Positions 1 through 6,079 of a stretch of 7,071 bases of DNA are shown here, piece by piece (position 1 is the stretch's first letter; each line of letters opens with the position of its first letter). The position numbers and the translations under genes are program-made. Source of the stretch: an uncultured Rhodospirillaceae bacterium. GTDB taxonomy: Bacteria > Pseudomonadota > Alphaproteobacteria > Rhodospirillales > UBA2165. A model generated the notes under the pieces. It worked only from the letters and a program-made list of their open reading frames with translations. It searched no databases and was not told the origin of the DNA. The stretch spans positions 1 to 7,071 of the forward strand of contig CAJWIB010000135.1 of the NCBI GenBank assembly GCA_913041095.1, given 5' to 3'.

Positions 1-1
1 A

Positions 2-40
2 GCTGCTCTTGTTGAGTGGCAGCAACTCTGTGCTGCATAA
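2..40 (+). CDS. IS6-family transposase, C-terminal 12 residues only (5' end outside window)
   Basis: Reading from base 2 gives AALVEWQQLCAA followed by TAA at 38-40. This is identical at protein level to the last 12 residues of the complete transposase ending at 6787. The two DNA differences are synonymous (CTC/CTT and TGT/TGC). The gene is partial because the window begins inside it. All catalytic residues lie upstream of the window, so activity cannot be judged. Confidence 0.8.
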   Translation, partial: AALVEWQQLCAA

Positions 41-65
41 AACCACCGCATTTTTTGCCACACTG

Positions 66-85
66 AGACGAGTTCGCATTCGTCT
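66..85. repeat. Hairpin in IS6 right end, copy 1
   Basis: AGACGAGT (66-73) and ATTCGTCT (78-85) pair through eight positions, one of them a G-T pair, around a TCGC loop. The structure sits 9 bp inside the IS terminus and is repeated at 135-154 and 6812-6831. No T-run follows it, so it is not a standard intrinsic terminator. It may be a structural part of the transposase recognition end. Confidence 0.6.
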
Positions 86-134
86 GATAGCACCACTTTG
101 TGCTGCATAAAATTGGCTTATTATTGCCACGCTG

Positions 135-154
135 AGACGAGTTCGCATTCGTCT
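135..154. repeat. Hairpin in IS6 right end, copy 2
   Basis: This is the same 20-bp inverted structure as at 66-85, with identical sequence, inside the second tandem right end. Its conservation contrasts with the divergent spacer just upstream (111-123), suggesting that the terminal block is the part under constraint. Confidence 0.6.
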
Positions 155-186
155 GACAGCACCTTAATATTAAGGAGTCTGCCTTT

Positions 187-243
187 ATGACGGAAATTAT
201 TGCTTTTTGCCATTGGCAAGATCGTTGCTGCTACGTACAGTAA
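187..243 (+). CDS. Possible 18-residue small ORF or gene remnant in the operon leader
   Basis: ATG at 187 opens MTEIIAFCHWQDRCCYVQ and ends at TAA 241-243. AAGGAG at 172-177 lies 9 nt upstream, a better Shine-Dalgarno than several of the real genes here have. The peptide contains three Cys and one Trp. I do not recognise it. It could be a translated leader peptide for the transporter operon, the stub of a gene destroyed next to the IS end, or chance. The dyad at 207-219 lies inside it. Only the ribosome site argues for translation; no homology is claimed. Confidence 0.2.
   Translation: MTEIIAFCHWQDRCCYVQ
207..219. promoter_or_regulatory. Perfect dyad TTGCCA-T-TGGCAA, possible operator
   Basis: Six-base arms flank a single central T. 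The site lies about 200 bp upstream of the binding-protein start codon, in otherwise AT-rich DNA. A compact perfect dyad of this kind is the shape of a site for a dimeric repressor or activator, but no regulator gene is in the window. A 6-bp palindrome can also arise by chance. Confidence 0.25.
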
Positions 244-269
244 AAAGAAATAGTAAATCATTGAAAAAA

Positions 270-298
270 TTGAACATGTAATCAATCGAAAGTAATAA
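270..298 (+). promoter_or_regulatory. Weak sigma-70-like promoter candidate for the transporter operon
   Basis: TTGAAC (270-275) matches the -35 consensus at 5 of 6 positions. It is followed after 17 bp by TAATAA (293-298), which matches the -10 consensus at only 3 of 6. The resulting 5' leader would be roughly 110 nt. The whole 244-400 stretch is AT-rich and offers other partial matches, for example TTGAAA at 261 and 342, so the exact site is uncertain. Confidence 0.25.
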
Positions 299-400
299 AT
301 GAAAGCTCTTACAGTCAGCATTGAGTCAAAATATCCAATATTTGAAATTGGGAAACTGATTTACCAGAACTAAATTCTAAATTTTGCAAATATTAGAACA

Positions 401-410
401 GGAAAGGGAG
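401..410 (+). promoter_or_regulatory. Ribosome binding site of the substrate-binding protein gene
   Basis: GGAAAGGGAG lies 5 nt before the ATG at 416. It is a strong purine-rich site, suits the high expression expected of a periplasmic binding protein, and fixes the start codon. Confidence 0.7.
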
Positions 411-415
411 TTAAA

Positions 416-1582
416 ATGAGGACCAAATATAACATCAAATGGTACGGACTATTCTCAGCTATTCTTTTAGTTGCCGCAGGGCTATGGTCAGCAACTGCCA
501 CAGCACAAGATACAATCAAAGTGGGAATTATTACGGATCGGGTGGGCAATTCCGCTGCCTGGGCAAAGCCGATTGAAGCCGGCTTGGAATTGGCCCTTTC
601 AGAAATTAACGGTGCCGGTGGCGTATTGGGTAAGAAAATCGAGCTCGTATACGAGAGCGATCAAAGCAAGCCCGATGTGTCAGCGACCAAAGCGCGGAAA
701 TTGATCGATGCAGGCGTTGTCGCCATCTTGAGCATCACCAATTCGCCGTCTACCCAACAAGCCCAAACGGTCACCATGAATGCAAAGATGGTCCACATGA
801 CTCCAGCGAATTCAGCGGGCTACCTGACCACCAAGCTGAAGAACCCCTATTTTTTCCAGATGGGTCCCTTGGGATCAACGCAAATTAGGACCTTGATGGC
901 CTACAATAAGAAAAATAATTTCAAGCGCGTTGCCTTGGTTAAAGACAATTCCGGACTTGGCACATATTTGGGCAAAATTTTTAGACAAAGCCTTGAAGCG
1001 GGTGGCACCAAAGTGGTGGCTGAGCAAACCATCGAAATAGGCTCGACCGATGCCATCCCGCAAATGCAGAAAGTCCGGGCCGCCAAACCAGATGCCATCT
1101 ACCACTCAGGAATCGTGGTTTCGGCCATGGCGACTTTCTTTAAGGCTTATCATCAATTGGGCCTGAAACAACCAGTGCTAGGATCGTTTAACCTGTCGAT
1201 ACCCAAATATCTGGAGGTCATTCCCGGTATGATGGAAGGCGTTGCCTTTATCGATGCCTACGATCCGGATAAGGCCCAATCCAAGGCTTTTGCAGCGGCT
1301 TACAAGAAAAAACATGGTAAGACGCCGTTCTCCTTGCCAGCCTATGGTTATGACGGTTTGAAGGTGTTGGTCTCGGCAATAAAACGAGCCGGCAGTACAA
1401 ATAACGAAAAACTGCGAAGCGCCATGGCTGCCACCAAAGGATACGTCGGCGTGCTCGGTGCCAAAGGGCAATCGGTGAATTTCACCAAAAACCGGGCTGG
1501 ATTTTCAGTCGATGGCGCTGTCGTGCGGATTATCAAAAAAAATACGCACGGACCAGTGGTACATAGCGGCACCAAGAACTAG
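416..1582 (+). CDS. Periplasmic substrate-binding protein of a Liv/HAAT-type ABC transporter
   Basis: The 388-residue protein should capture the solute in the periplasm and hand it to the LivH/LivM-like permease encoded next. Residues 1-30 form a Sec signal peptide: Arg and Lys near the start, a hydrophobic core around 11-24, and ATA before a likely cut at 30/31. No lipobox is present. The mature part begins DTIKVGIITD and continues with GLELALSEINGAGGVLGKKI, the usual opening of type I periplasmic-binding folds of the Peripla_BP_6 (leucine/amide/aromatic binding) group. Full length is normal for the family. It is first in the operon, with a good ribosome site. The ligand cannot be read from sequence; branched-chain amino acids, amides or aromatic acids are all known for this family. 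The basic C-terminal tail, ending near HSGTKN, is unremarkable. Confidence 0.93.
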   Translation: MRTKYNIKWYGLFSAILLVAAGLWSATATAQDTIKVGIITDRVGNSAAWAKPIEAGLELALSEINGAGGVLGKKIELVYESDQSKPDVSATKARKLIDAGVVAILSITNSPSTQQAQTVTMNAKMVHMTPANSAGYLTTKLKNPYFFQMGPLGSTQIRTLMAYNKKNNFKRVALVKDNSGLGTYLGKIFRQSLEAGGTKVVAEQTIEIGSTDAIPQMQKVRAAKPDAIYHSGIVVSAMATFFKAYHQLGLKQPVLGSFNLSIPKYLEVIPGMMEGVAFIDAYDPDKAQSKAFAAAYKKKHGKTPFSLPAYGYDGLKVLVSAIKRAGSTNNEKLRSAMAATKGYVGVLGAKGQSVNFTKNRAGFSVDGAVVRIIKKNTHGPVVHSGTKN

Positions 1583-1613
1583 AACGTCAACCGTTTGGCC
1601 ATCGTTCTTTAAA

Positions 1614-2495
1614 ATGGAAGACTTTCTTGAACTGATGGTCAGTGTCTGCGAGGCTGGTAGTATTTACGGCCTCGTCGCACTTGCTTATCAGATAGTCCTG
1701 CGCCCCACCGGCATCATCAACTTTGCTGCTGGTGAGTGGGCTGCTATTGGCGCTTTTGCCGCGGTTAGCTTCATCACCTGGTGGAAACTACCACTCATTA
1801 TCGGTTTGCCGATGTGCATTTTAGCTGTCGGTTTAGTGGGCTGGCTTACCGAAGTCATAGCAGTTCAGCCGCTTTTGAAGCGCGATGCACCGGAATTAAG
1901 TCCCGTACTCAGTTTGTTAGGGATGCTTATAATCTACCGCGAAACTGTCAGCAGCGTATATGGGGTCGACAATTTATTTGTGCCGATGCCATTCGGTTTT
2001 GGGCGCGTCGAACTCGGTTCAATCGCCGGTACCAGCCAGAGCTTTTTTATTATAATCACCGTCGTCTTCAGTTTCACGCTGGTCTGGTTATTCTTCGAAC
2101 GCACCATGTGGGGCAAGGCTTTTCAGGCGGTGGCAATCAATCGCGTTGCGGCGGCTTTGCTAGGTATTAATTTACGCTTGGTGACGGCGATGTCTTTTGC
2201 CATCGGCGGTGCGGTCGCTGGCTTGGCAGGTGTCTTGCTGGCACCCATTACTTCGGTCCATTTTCTGATGGGCCTACCTTTGGCGGTTAAAGGATTTACA
2301 GCGCTGGTGATCGGTGGTGTGGGTCGAGTTGAAGGCGCCTTACTGGGCGGATTGCTGCTGGCTTTCGTCGAAAAAGTTACCATCCGCTATGCCCCTATAC
2401 CATCGGGTTTGGCACTCGGTGCGCCTTTTTTACTATTAATTTTATTCCTCTTATTGCGACCAAGCGGCTTATTGCGGGCCAGGGGTGAGCAATGA
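1614..2495 (+). CDS. livH: LivH-like ABC transporter permease
   Basis: This 293-residue integral inner-membrane protein forms half of the transport channel with the LivM-like protein. The N-terminus GSIYGLVALAYQIVLRPTG, followed by INFAAGEWAAIGAFAA, is the family's conserved opening (BPD_transp_2). Long hydrophobic segments run through the protein. The cytoplasmic coupling loop that contacts the ATPase is around residues 165-186, ending LLGIN, and the C-terminus has the usual LRPSGLL. I chose ATG 1614 because it gives the family length. A longer in-frame start at 1512 would lie inside the binding-protein gene and add a non-homologous polar extension. No convincing Shine-Dalgarno precedes 1614, which is odd for this operon. 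The gap to the previous gene is 31 bp. The stop overlaps the next start in ATGA. The substrate specificity implied by the gene name is unproven. Confidence 0.9.
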   Translation: MEDFLELMVSVCEAGSIYGLVALAYQIVLRPTGIINFAAGEWAAIGAFAAVSFITWWKLPLIIGLPMCILAVGLVGWLTEVIAVQPLLKRDAPELSPVLSLLGMLIIYRETVSSVYGVDNLFVPMPFGFGRVELGSIAGTSQSFFIIITVVFSFTLVWLFFERTMWGKAFQAVAINRVAAALLGINLRLVTAMSFAIGGAVAGLAGVLLAPITSVHFLMGLPLAVKGFTALVIGGVGRVEGALLGGLLLAFVEKVTIRYAPIPSGLALGAPFLLLILFLLLRPSGLLRARGEQ

Positions 2496-3439
2496 GCCGA
2501 GTGTGGTTGTCATGGCTGCTGGGGATCGTTGCCATCGTGGCTCTGTCATTAATACTGGAGGGTTATGTTGGGGATCTATACCGAAAATTATTGCTGACCG
2601 TGGCGCTGTGCCTAAGCTTTAATTATCTGTTTGGCATTTCCGGACAATTGGCTTTTTCTCATATCGCCTTTTACGGTATTGGTGCCTACGGAGTCGTCAT
2701 ACTGACATACAAAGTCGGTCTGCCGTTACCGCTGGCGATTATCGGTGCGGTGATTAGTTGCGGTTTGCTGTCGTTTATTGTCGCGGTACCCGCAACCCGC
2801 TTGAAAGGATTTTACCTCGCTTTGGCGACCCTGGCCTTTGCCCAGTTGTTCAATGTGCTGTTGTTACAGGGCGGCGACATCACCGGCGGTCCGGAGGGAA
2901 TTTCCGGTTTTTCCGCCAAGGGTTATTTTGGTGTGCCGTCGAGCGGCGGCGCTTACACCGTGGTCATAGCCGGAATACTGATATTCACTTTCGCCATATT
3001 GTTACTGTTGGACCGATCCTGGTTTGGCCGGGCTTGCCGGGCAATTCGAGACAACGAAGCCGCTGCTGAGGCTATGGGAGTGAATATCTTCCGAACTAAA
3101 GTGGCCGCGTTCGTCGTTACCAGTACGCTTTCTGGTATCGCCGGTATCTCCTACGCCTTTGCCGATAATTATATAAACCCCACGGTGTTCACGCTGGAGC
3201 CTCTGTTTCTGCTGCTGTTCATGATCATTGTCGGCGGCACCGGTCGCCACGCTGGCGCGATACTTGGTGCGGTAGTGCTATTCCTGGCTCCCGAAATGCT
3301 GGAGGCCTGGATAGGTAGGCACTACCTGTTGGGTTTCGGCGTCGTCATGGTGCTGGTAATTTTATTCCTACCATCAGGGCTGATCGGATTGGTAGACCGC
3401 TTCCAGGACCGTTTAGCGGCTCACGGAGATCGGCAATGA
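2492..3439 (+). CDS. livM: LivM-like ABC transporter permease
   Basis: This 315-residue polytopic inner-membrane protein is the second channel subunit. NYLFGISGQLAFSHIAFYGI near residues 44-63 matches the conserved LivM N-terminal block (typically G..GQlSlGhaaF.giGAY). The cytoplasmic coupling loop reads RAIRDNEAAAEAMGVN, with E189 and G196, and is the site that docks on the ATPases. IIVGGTGRHAGAILGAVV and LPSGLIGL are typical C-terminal blocks. AGGGG-like purines at 2481-2485 lie 6 nt before ATG 2492, and the start overlaps the livH stop by 4 bp, so translation is probably coupled. Length and order (H then M) are normal for the family. I see no lesion. Confidence 0.92.
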   Translation: MSRVWLSWLLGIVAIVALSLILEGYVGDLYRKLLLTVALCLSFNYLFGISGQLAFSHIAFYGIGAYGVVILTYKVGLPLPLAIIGAVISCGLLSFIVAVPATRLKGFYLALATLAFAQLFNVLLLQGGDITGGPEGISGFSAKGYFGVPSSGGAYTVVIAGILIFTFAILLLLDRSWFGRACRAIRDNEAAAEAMGVNIFRTKVAAFVVTSTLSGIAGISYAFADNYINPTVFTLEPLFLLLFMIIVGGTGRHAGAILGAVVLFLAPEMLEAWIGRHYLLGFGVVMVLVILFLPSGLIGLVDRFQDRLAAHGDRQ

Positions 3440-4242
3440 CTGACCTAATCGATGGCACGCACCGGTTGAGAGCGGTCGGATTGAGCAAGCGGTTCGGCGG
3501 CTTGATAGCGGTTACCGGTTTTAGTTTCGATCTGGCAGCCGGCGAAATTCTGGGTATTATTGGCCCCAACGGTGCCGGTAAAACGACGACCTTTAACCTG
3601 ATTGCCGGTGCCTTAGTGCCCAATAGCGGAGAACTGTGGCTCGGCCAGACTTCCTTGGTGGGTCTCAAGCCCTACCAAATTGCCGAACTGGGAATCATCC
3701 GCACTTTTCAGCACAATATGCCGTTCGAAACGCTGAGCTTGATAGATAATGTAATGGTCGGTGCCCACCGCCGAATACGAGGGTCTTTGTGGGCCGTGCT
3801 GGGCCTGACTCAGGAAACGCGCGAACGCGAGGCGCACTACCGGGAGCGGGCAAGAGAATTGATTGATTTCGTTGGCCTGGGCGAATTCGTTGATACAAAA
3901 GTCGATAATCTGTCATTCGGTCAGGGCCGGTTGTTGGAAGTGGCTCGTGCCTTGGCGGGAGAGCCCGAAGTGATCTTATTTGACGAACCTGCCGCTGGTC
4001 TCACCTTAAGCGAAACCGAACAACTGGCCCAGGTTATCCGGCGGATCAGCAGTGACGGCATTTCCGTTCTATTGATCGAGCATGACATGCAGTTTCTGCT
4101 ACCGCTGGCAGACCGGATTGTGGTCTTGGATCAGGGGCAAAAGATTGCCGATGGCAGCGCAGCGGAAATCCAGGCCAATCAGCTGGTCGTCGAAGCTTAT
4201 CTCGGCAAAACTGAAAACATTGTGGTTGCTGGCGATGCTTGA
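3436..4242 (+). CDS. livG: LivG-like ABC transporter ATP-binding protein
   Basis: This 268-residue cytoplasmic ATPase drives transport together with the LivF-like partner. Walker A is GPNGAGKTT at residues 43-51, the signature is LSFGQ at 159-163, Walker B is VILFDEP with D183/E184, and the switch His is H216. The long linker before the signature (HRRIRG..., about residues 112-150) and the C-terminal ending with VVEAYLG are the hallmarks of LivG rather than LivF (BCA_ABC_TP_C tail). The signature departs from canonical LSGGQ, but LivG proteins often carry Y/F-G-Q there. The start overlaps the livM stop by 4 bp, with CGGAG a few bases upstream. All catalytic motifs are present, so it should be functional. 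Confidence 0.93.
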   Translation: MTDLIDGTHRLRAVGLSKRFGGLIAVTGFSFDLAAGEILGIIGPNGAGKTTTFNLIAGALVPNSGELWLGQTSLVGLKPYQIAELGIIRTFQHNMPFETLSLIDNVMVGAHRRIRGSLWAVLGLTQETREREAHYRERARELIDFVGLGEFVDTKVDNLSFGQGRLLEVARALAGEPEVILFDEPAAGLTLSETEQLAQVIRRISSDGISVLLIEHDMQFLLPLADRIVVLDQGQKIADGSAAEIQANQLVVEAYLGKTENIVVAGDA

Positions 4243-4978
4243 AATCAGAAATTTAAGCGCCGGATTTGGTAAGGTAGACGTGTTGAGAGGTATCGAGTTC
4301 CATGTCGAAGCGGGTGAGCTAATCGCTTTACTGGGACCGAATGGTGCCGGGAAATCAACTCTGATGAAAAGCATCATCGGAGTCGGCATACATCACCGCC
4401 AGGGAGAAATTATGCTGGATGGGGAGAATATTATCGCCGCTTCCAGCCACGATATTATCGGCCGTGGCTTGGCCATCGTTCCAGAAGGCCGCATGATTTT
4501 GGCACCGATGACAGTTGAGGACAATTTGCGGCTAGGTGCAACGCGACTAAACCGCAGCCAAGGTCACAGTTTGGCTGAAATGTTCGAATATGTTTTCGAT
4601 CTGTTTCCAAGACTGCACGAACGCAGCGATCAGATTGCTGGTACTTTGTCTGGCGGCGAGCAACAAATGCTTGCCATCGGCCGGGCGTTGATGTCAGCAC
4701 CGCGTATTTTACTTTTGGATGAACCGTTCTTAGGCTTAGCACCGATCGTCGTGCAGGAAATTCTCGATGCGCTAACGATGCTCAAGGAGGCAGGCCTGAC
4801 ACAGGTTCTGGTTGAACAAAAGTTGGATATTGCCTTGGCTTTGGCATCACGGGCCTACGTTCTGATCAAGGGTGAGGTCGCTTTAATGGACACTGTAAAA
4901 AGCCTGGCGGCCCGAAAGGATTTGGATAATTTGTACTTCGCCTTGGCCTCGGTCCGGGAAACTGAGGAGATATCATGA
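4235..4978 (+). CDS. livF: LivF-like ABC transporter ATP-binding protein
   Basis: This 247-residue ATPase is the partner of LivG. Walker A is GPNGAGKST at residues 34-42, the signature is LSGGEQQ at 138-144, and Walker B is ILLLDEP with D162/E163. VPEGRMILAPMTVEDNL matches the LivF-specific block (usually VPEGR.iFp.lTV.eNL). The switch position is Gln (VEQ, Q195) instead of His, as is usual in LivF (E-Q-N); here the following Asn is Lys. I chose ATG 4235, giving MLEIRNLSAGFG, because it matches the family start. The frame is open back to 4082, but that part lies inside livG and is not homologous. The gene overlaps livG by 8 bp and its stop overlaps the next start by 4 bp. Confidence 0.92.
   Translation: MLEIRNLSAGFGKVDVLRGIEFHVEAGELIALLGPNGAGKSTLMKSIIGVGIHHRQGEIMLDGENIIAASSHDIIGRGLAIVPEGRMILAPMTVEDNLRLGATRLNRSQGHSLAEMFEYVFDLFPRLHERSDQIAGTLSGGEQQMLAIGRALMSAPRILLLDEPFLGLAPIVVQEILDALTMLKEAGLTQVLVEQKLDIALALASRAYVLIKGEVALMDTVKSLAARKDLDNLYFALASVRETEEIS
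4964..4970 (+). promoter_or_regulatory. Strong ribosome binding site of the wrbA-like gene
   Basis: GAGGAGA lies 4 nt before ATG 4975, inside the last codons of livF. It is one of the strongest Shine-Dalgarno sequences in the operon. It suggests that the flavoprotein is translated efficiently in its own right as well as by coupling. Confidence 0.6.
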
Positions 4979-5598
4979 GTAAGATACTGGTGCTGTTTCA
5001 CAGTTGGACGACCCATGTGTACAAGCTGGCCGAAAGTGTTGCCGAGGGTGCTACGGCAGTGGACGGCATCGAGGTGGTTTTAAAACAGGTGCCGGAAATC
5101 GTGCCCGAATCAGTGTTAGAGCGCGGCAAGGCCGTGGAAGGGCGAAAAACATTTGCCCATATCCCTGAGGCCAGCGTCGAGGAACTGCCAGACTATGACG
5201 GTTTCGCCTTTGGCACACCGACCCGGTTCGGCAATATGAGCACTACCATGCGCTCCTTCCTGGATCAAACGGGACTTTATTACGCCCAGGGAACACTTAT
5301 TGGCCGCCCGGCGACAGTATTCTGCAGCACGGGAACCGGCGGCGGTCTGGAGACCACCATCACCAGTTTTTGGAATACCCTGGCTCATCACGGCATGACC
5401 ATCGTACCGCTTGGGCCCAGAACCTCAGCTACCAAGGATATGACCGGGGCCAACGGAGGATCGCCCTATGGTGCCAGCGCCTATGCCGCAGGATCGCCGC
5501 CTCGGCCCAGTGAGATCGAACTGGAAGCCGCACGGGTTCAGGGCCGTGGATTGGCGGAAATCGTCGGTGTCATGAAGAGTTATCGCTGGCAAATCTAG
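4975..5598 (+). CDS. wrbA: WrbA-family NAD(P)H:quinone oxidoreductase (flavodoxin-like)
   Basis: This 207-residue soluble protein should bind FMN and pass two electrons from NAD(P)H to quinones, avoiding semiquinones. Family landmarks are GTPTRFGNM at residues 80-88, STGT at 118-121 followed by GGGLETT, LAHHGM at 136-141, and GGSPYGAS near 161-168, with PSEIELEAARVQGRGLAEI at the end. It is slightly longer than the usual roughly 200 residues. The N-terminal phosphate-binding loop is unusual: SWTTHV (10-15) where most WrbA proteins have S.YGH. The gene is the last of the operon, overlapping livF by 4 bp, which ties it closely to transport. No clear terminator follows. A role in reducing an aromatic or quinone-forming substrate of the transporter is inference. 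It could also be a stress gene that has become attached to the operon. Confidence 0.9.
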   Translation: MSKILVLFHSWTTHVYKLAESVAEGATAVDGIEVVLKQVPEIVPESVLERGKAVEGRKTFAHIPEASVEELPDYDGFAFGTPTRFGNMSTTMRSFLDQTGLYYAQGTLIGRPATVFCSTGTGGGLETTITSFWNTLAHHGMTIVPLGPRTSATKDMTGANGGSPYGASAYAAGSPPRPSEIELEAARVQGRGLAEIVGVMKSYRWQI

Positions 5599-5672
5599 AG
5601 CCTGATGGCCTCGATCGACAACAATTGATATTTCCCCTTCAAAAGGAAAGCAGAATTCATTTGAAAAAATGA

Positions 5673-5960
5673 TTAGAACCAATCGTCTTCAAAGGAAATG
5701 AAGGTGCTTCCCAATTTACTGTGGCACAAATTCAAGGCACCACAGATCGCAAACAAATTGAAAATGAACTTAAAGCCAGTGAAGAAAGATTCCACACTTC
5801 ATTTGAGTACGCCGCCATAGAAATGGCAATGGAGAAATTTGGTCAGGTTAGGTGCAAAAAAGGTATCAACAATGAAGGCACTGGTCTCAGCTTACCACTG
5901 GTCAAAAGTCTTGTTAAGAATCATGGTGGCAAATTGGTTTTAAATAGTATTGTTGGCGAA
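5673..5960 (+). pseudogene. Relic of a multi-PAS sensor histidine kinase with a large internal deletion, truncated by an IS end
   Basis: From the in-frame stop at 5670-5672, the frame reads EPIVFKGNEGASQ, then FTVAQIQGTTDRKQIENEL. This is the end of one PAS/PAC domain and its linker. KASEERFHTSFEYAAIEMA then opens the next PAS domain. At about 5832 it jumps directly to KFGQV...NNEGTGLSLPLVKSLV and KNHGGKLVLNSIVGEG, the G2 box and C-terminal strand region of a HATPase domain. The rest of the PAS domain, the phospho-accepting His domain and the N and G1 boxes are missing, so it cannot be a kinase. Kinase similarity ends at VGEG, exactly where the outer IS left end begins (5961). The frame remains open from GTG 5721 through the IS end to TGA 6081-6083. 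A small fusion peptide might still be made, but the unit is best read as a pseudogene. Confidence 0.8.
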
Positions 5961-6071
5961 GGCATTGTCAGACTAAAACCAGCTTTGACCACACCGGCGC
6001 ATTTTCATAACTTGTGGGATAGCACTGTCAGAGGAAACGTTTCTTTGACCGAGCTGTTCCATTTTCATAAC
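5961..6071 (+). repeat. Tandem duplicated IS6 left ends (60-bp period)
   Basis: The 50 bp at 5962-6011 and 6022-6071 match at about 35 of 50 positions with no gaps. The matches cluster in three blocks, each shifted by exactly 60 bp: GCAxTGTCAGA (5962 and 6022), CTTTGACC (5983 and 6043) and CATTTTCATAAC (6000 and 6060). The first block is the terminal inverted repeat, the second a -35 element, and the third lies at the -10 region. CTGTCAGA also matches the inverted right end CTGTCAGAC. The outer copy keeps the terminal GG seen in the inverted right end, while the inner copy begins AG. Confidence 0.75.
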
Positions 6072-6073
6072 GT
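6045..6073 (+). promoter_or_regulatory. Putative transposase promoter in the IS left end
   Basis: TTGACC (6045-6050) matches the -35 consensus at 5 of 6 positions. After 17 bp it is followed by TAACGT (6068-6073), a weak -10 (3 of 6). CATAAC at 6066-6071 is an alternative with a shorter spacer. Both hexamer regions are conserved in the outer left-end copy (TTGACC 5985, TAACTT 6008), which supports a functional role. Transcription would begin very close to ATG 6080, so the mRNA would be nearly leaderless. Confidence 0.4.
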
Positions 6074-6079
6074 TCTGGA

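Larger units (their letters stand above)
1..94 (+). mobile_element. IS6-family element, right-end fragment (upstream copy, cut by window edge)
   Basis: The first 40 bases match the last 40 bases of the transposase gene at 6748-6787 with two differences (positions 28 and 31). They are followed by an IS right end whose last 40 bp (55-94) correspond to 6801-6840. The element therefore lies in the same orientation as the complete IS downstream. Everything to its left lies outside the window, so I cannot say whether it is complete. A second right-end copy follows directly at 95-163. Confidence 0.85.
25..163 (+). repeat. Tandem duplicated IS6 right ends (2 units of about 70 bp)
   Basis: Unit 1 is 25-94 and unit 2 is 95-163. 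Each starts with ACTxTGTGCTGCATAA, the transposase 3' end including its TAA, and finishes with the 40-bp terminal block (55-94 and 124-163) ending in AGCACC. The terminal blocks are nearly identical, while the roughly 14 bp after the stop codon differ strongly. A third unit, 6772-6840, is the right end of the downstream IS. It matches unit 2 at about 59 of 69 positions by hand alignment. Because the units have diverged, they look like the ends of two related IS copies placed side by side rather than recent polymerase slippage. Confidence 0.8.

Noticed and set aside
66..163. IS right-end hairpins as intrinsic terminators, or the repeats as a CRISPR array
   Set aside because: No T-run follows the hairpins. 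The repeats are two units of IS end with transposase codons, not short repeats with uniform spacers.
121..321. Minus-strand 66-codon open frame
   Set aside because: Its tail (VLSDxCELVSxWQ) is just the IS right end read backwards. The same tail appears in the minus-strand frame at 6798-7031. The remainder is low-complexity AT-rich translation with no ribosome site.
1512..1613. Longer N-terminus for the LivH-like permease
   Set aside because: The 34 extra residues are polar, lie within the binding-protein gene and do not resemble LivH. Family length and opening motif fit ATG 1614.
4082..4234. Longer N-terminus for the LivF-like ATPase
   Set aside because: This stretch is the end of livG in another frame. 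MLEIRNLSAGFG at 4235 is the normal LivF start.
5631..5649. Possible terminator hairpin after the wrbA-like gene
   Set aside because: CCTT-CAA-AAGG is only a 4-bp stem extended past a bulge, and no T-run follows.
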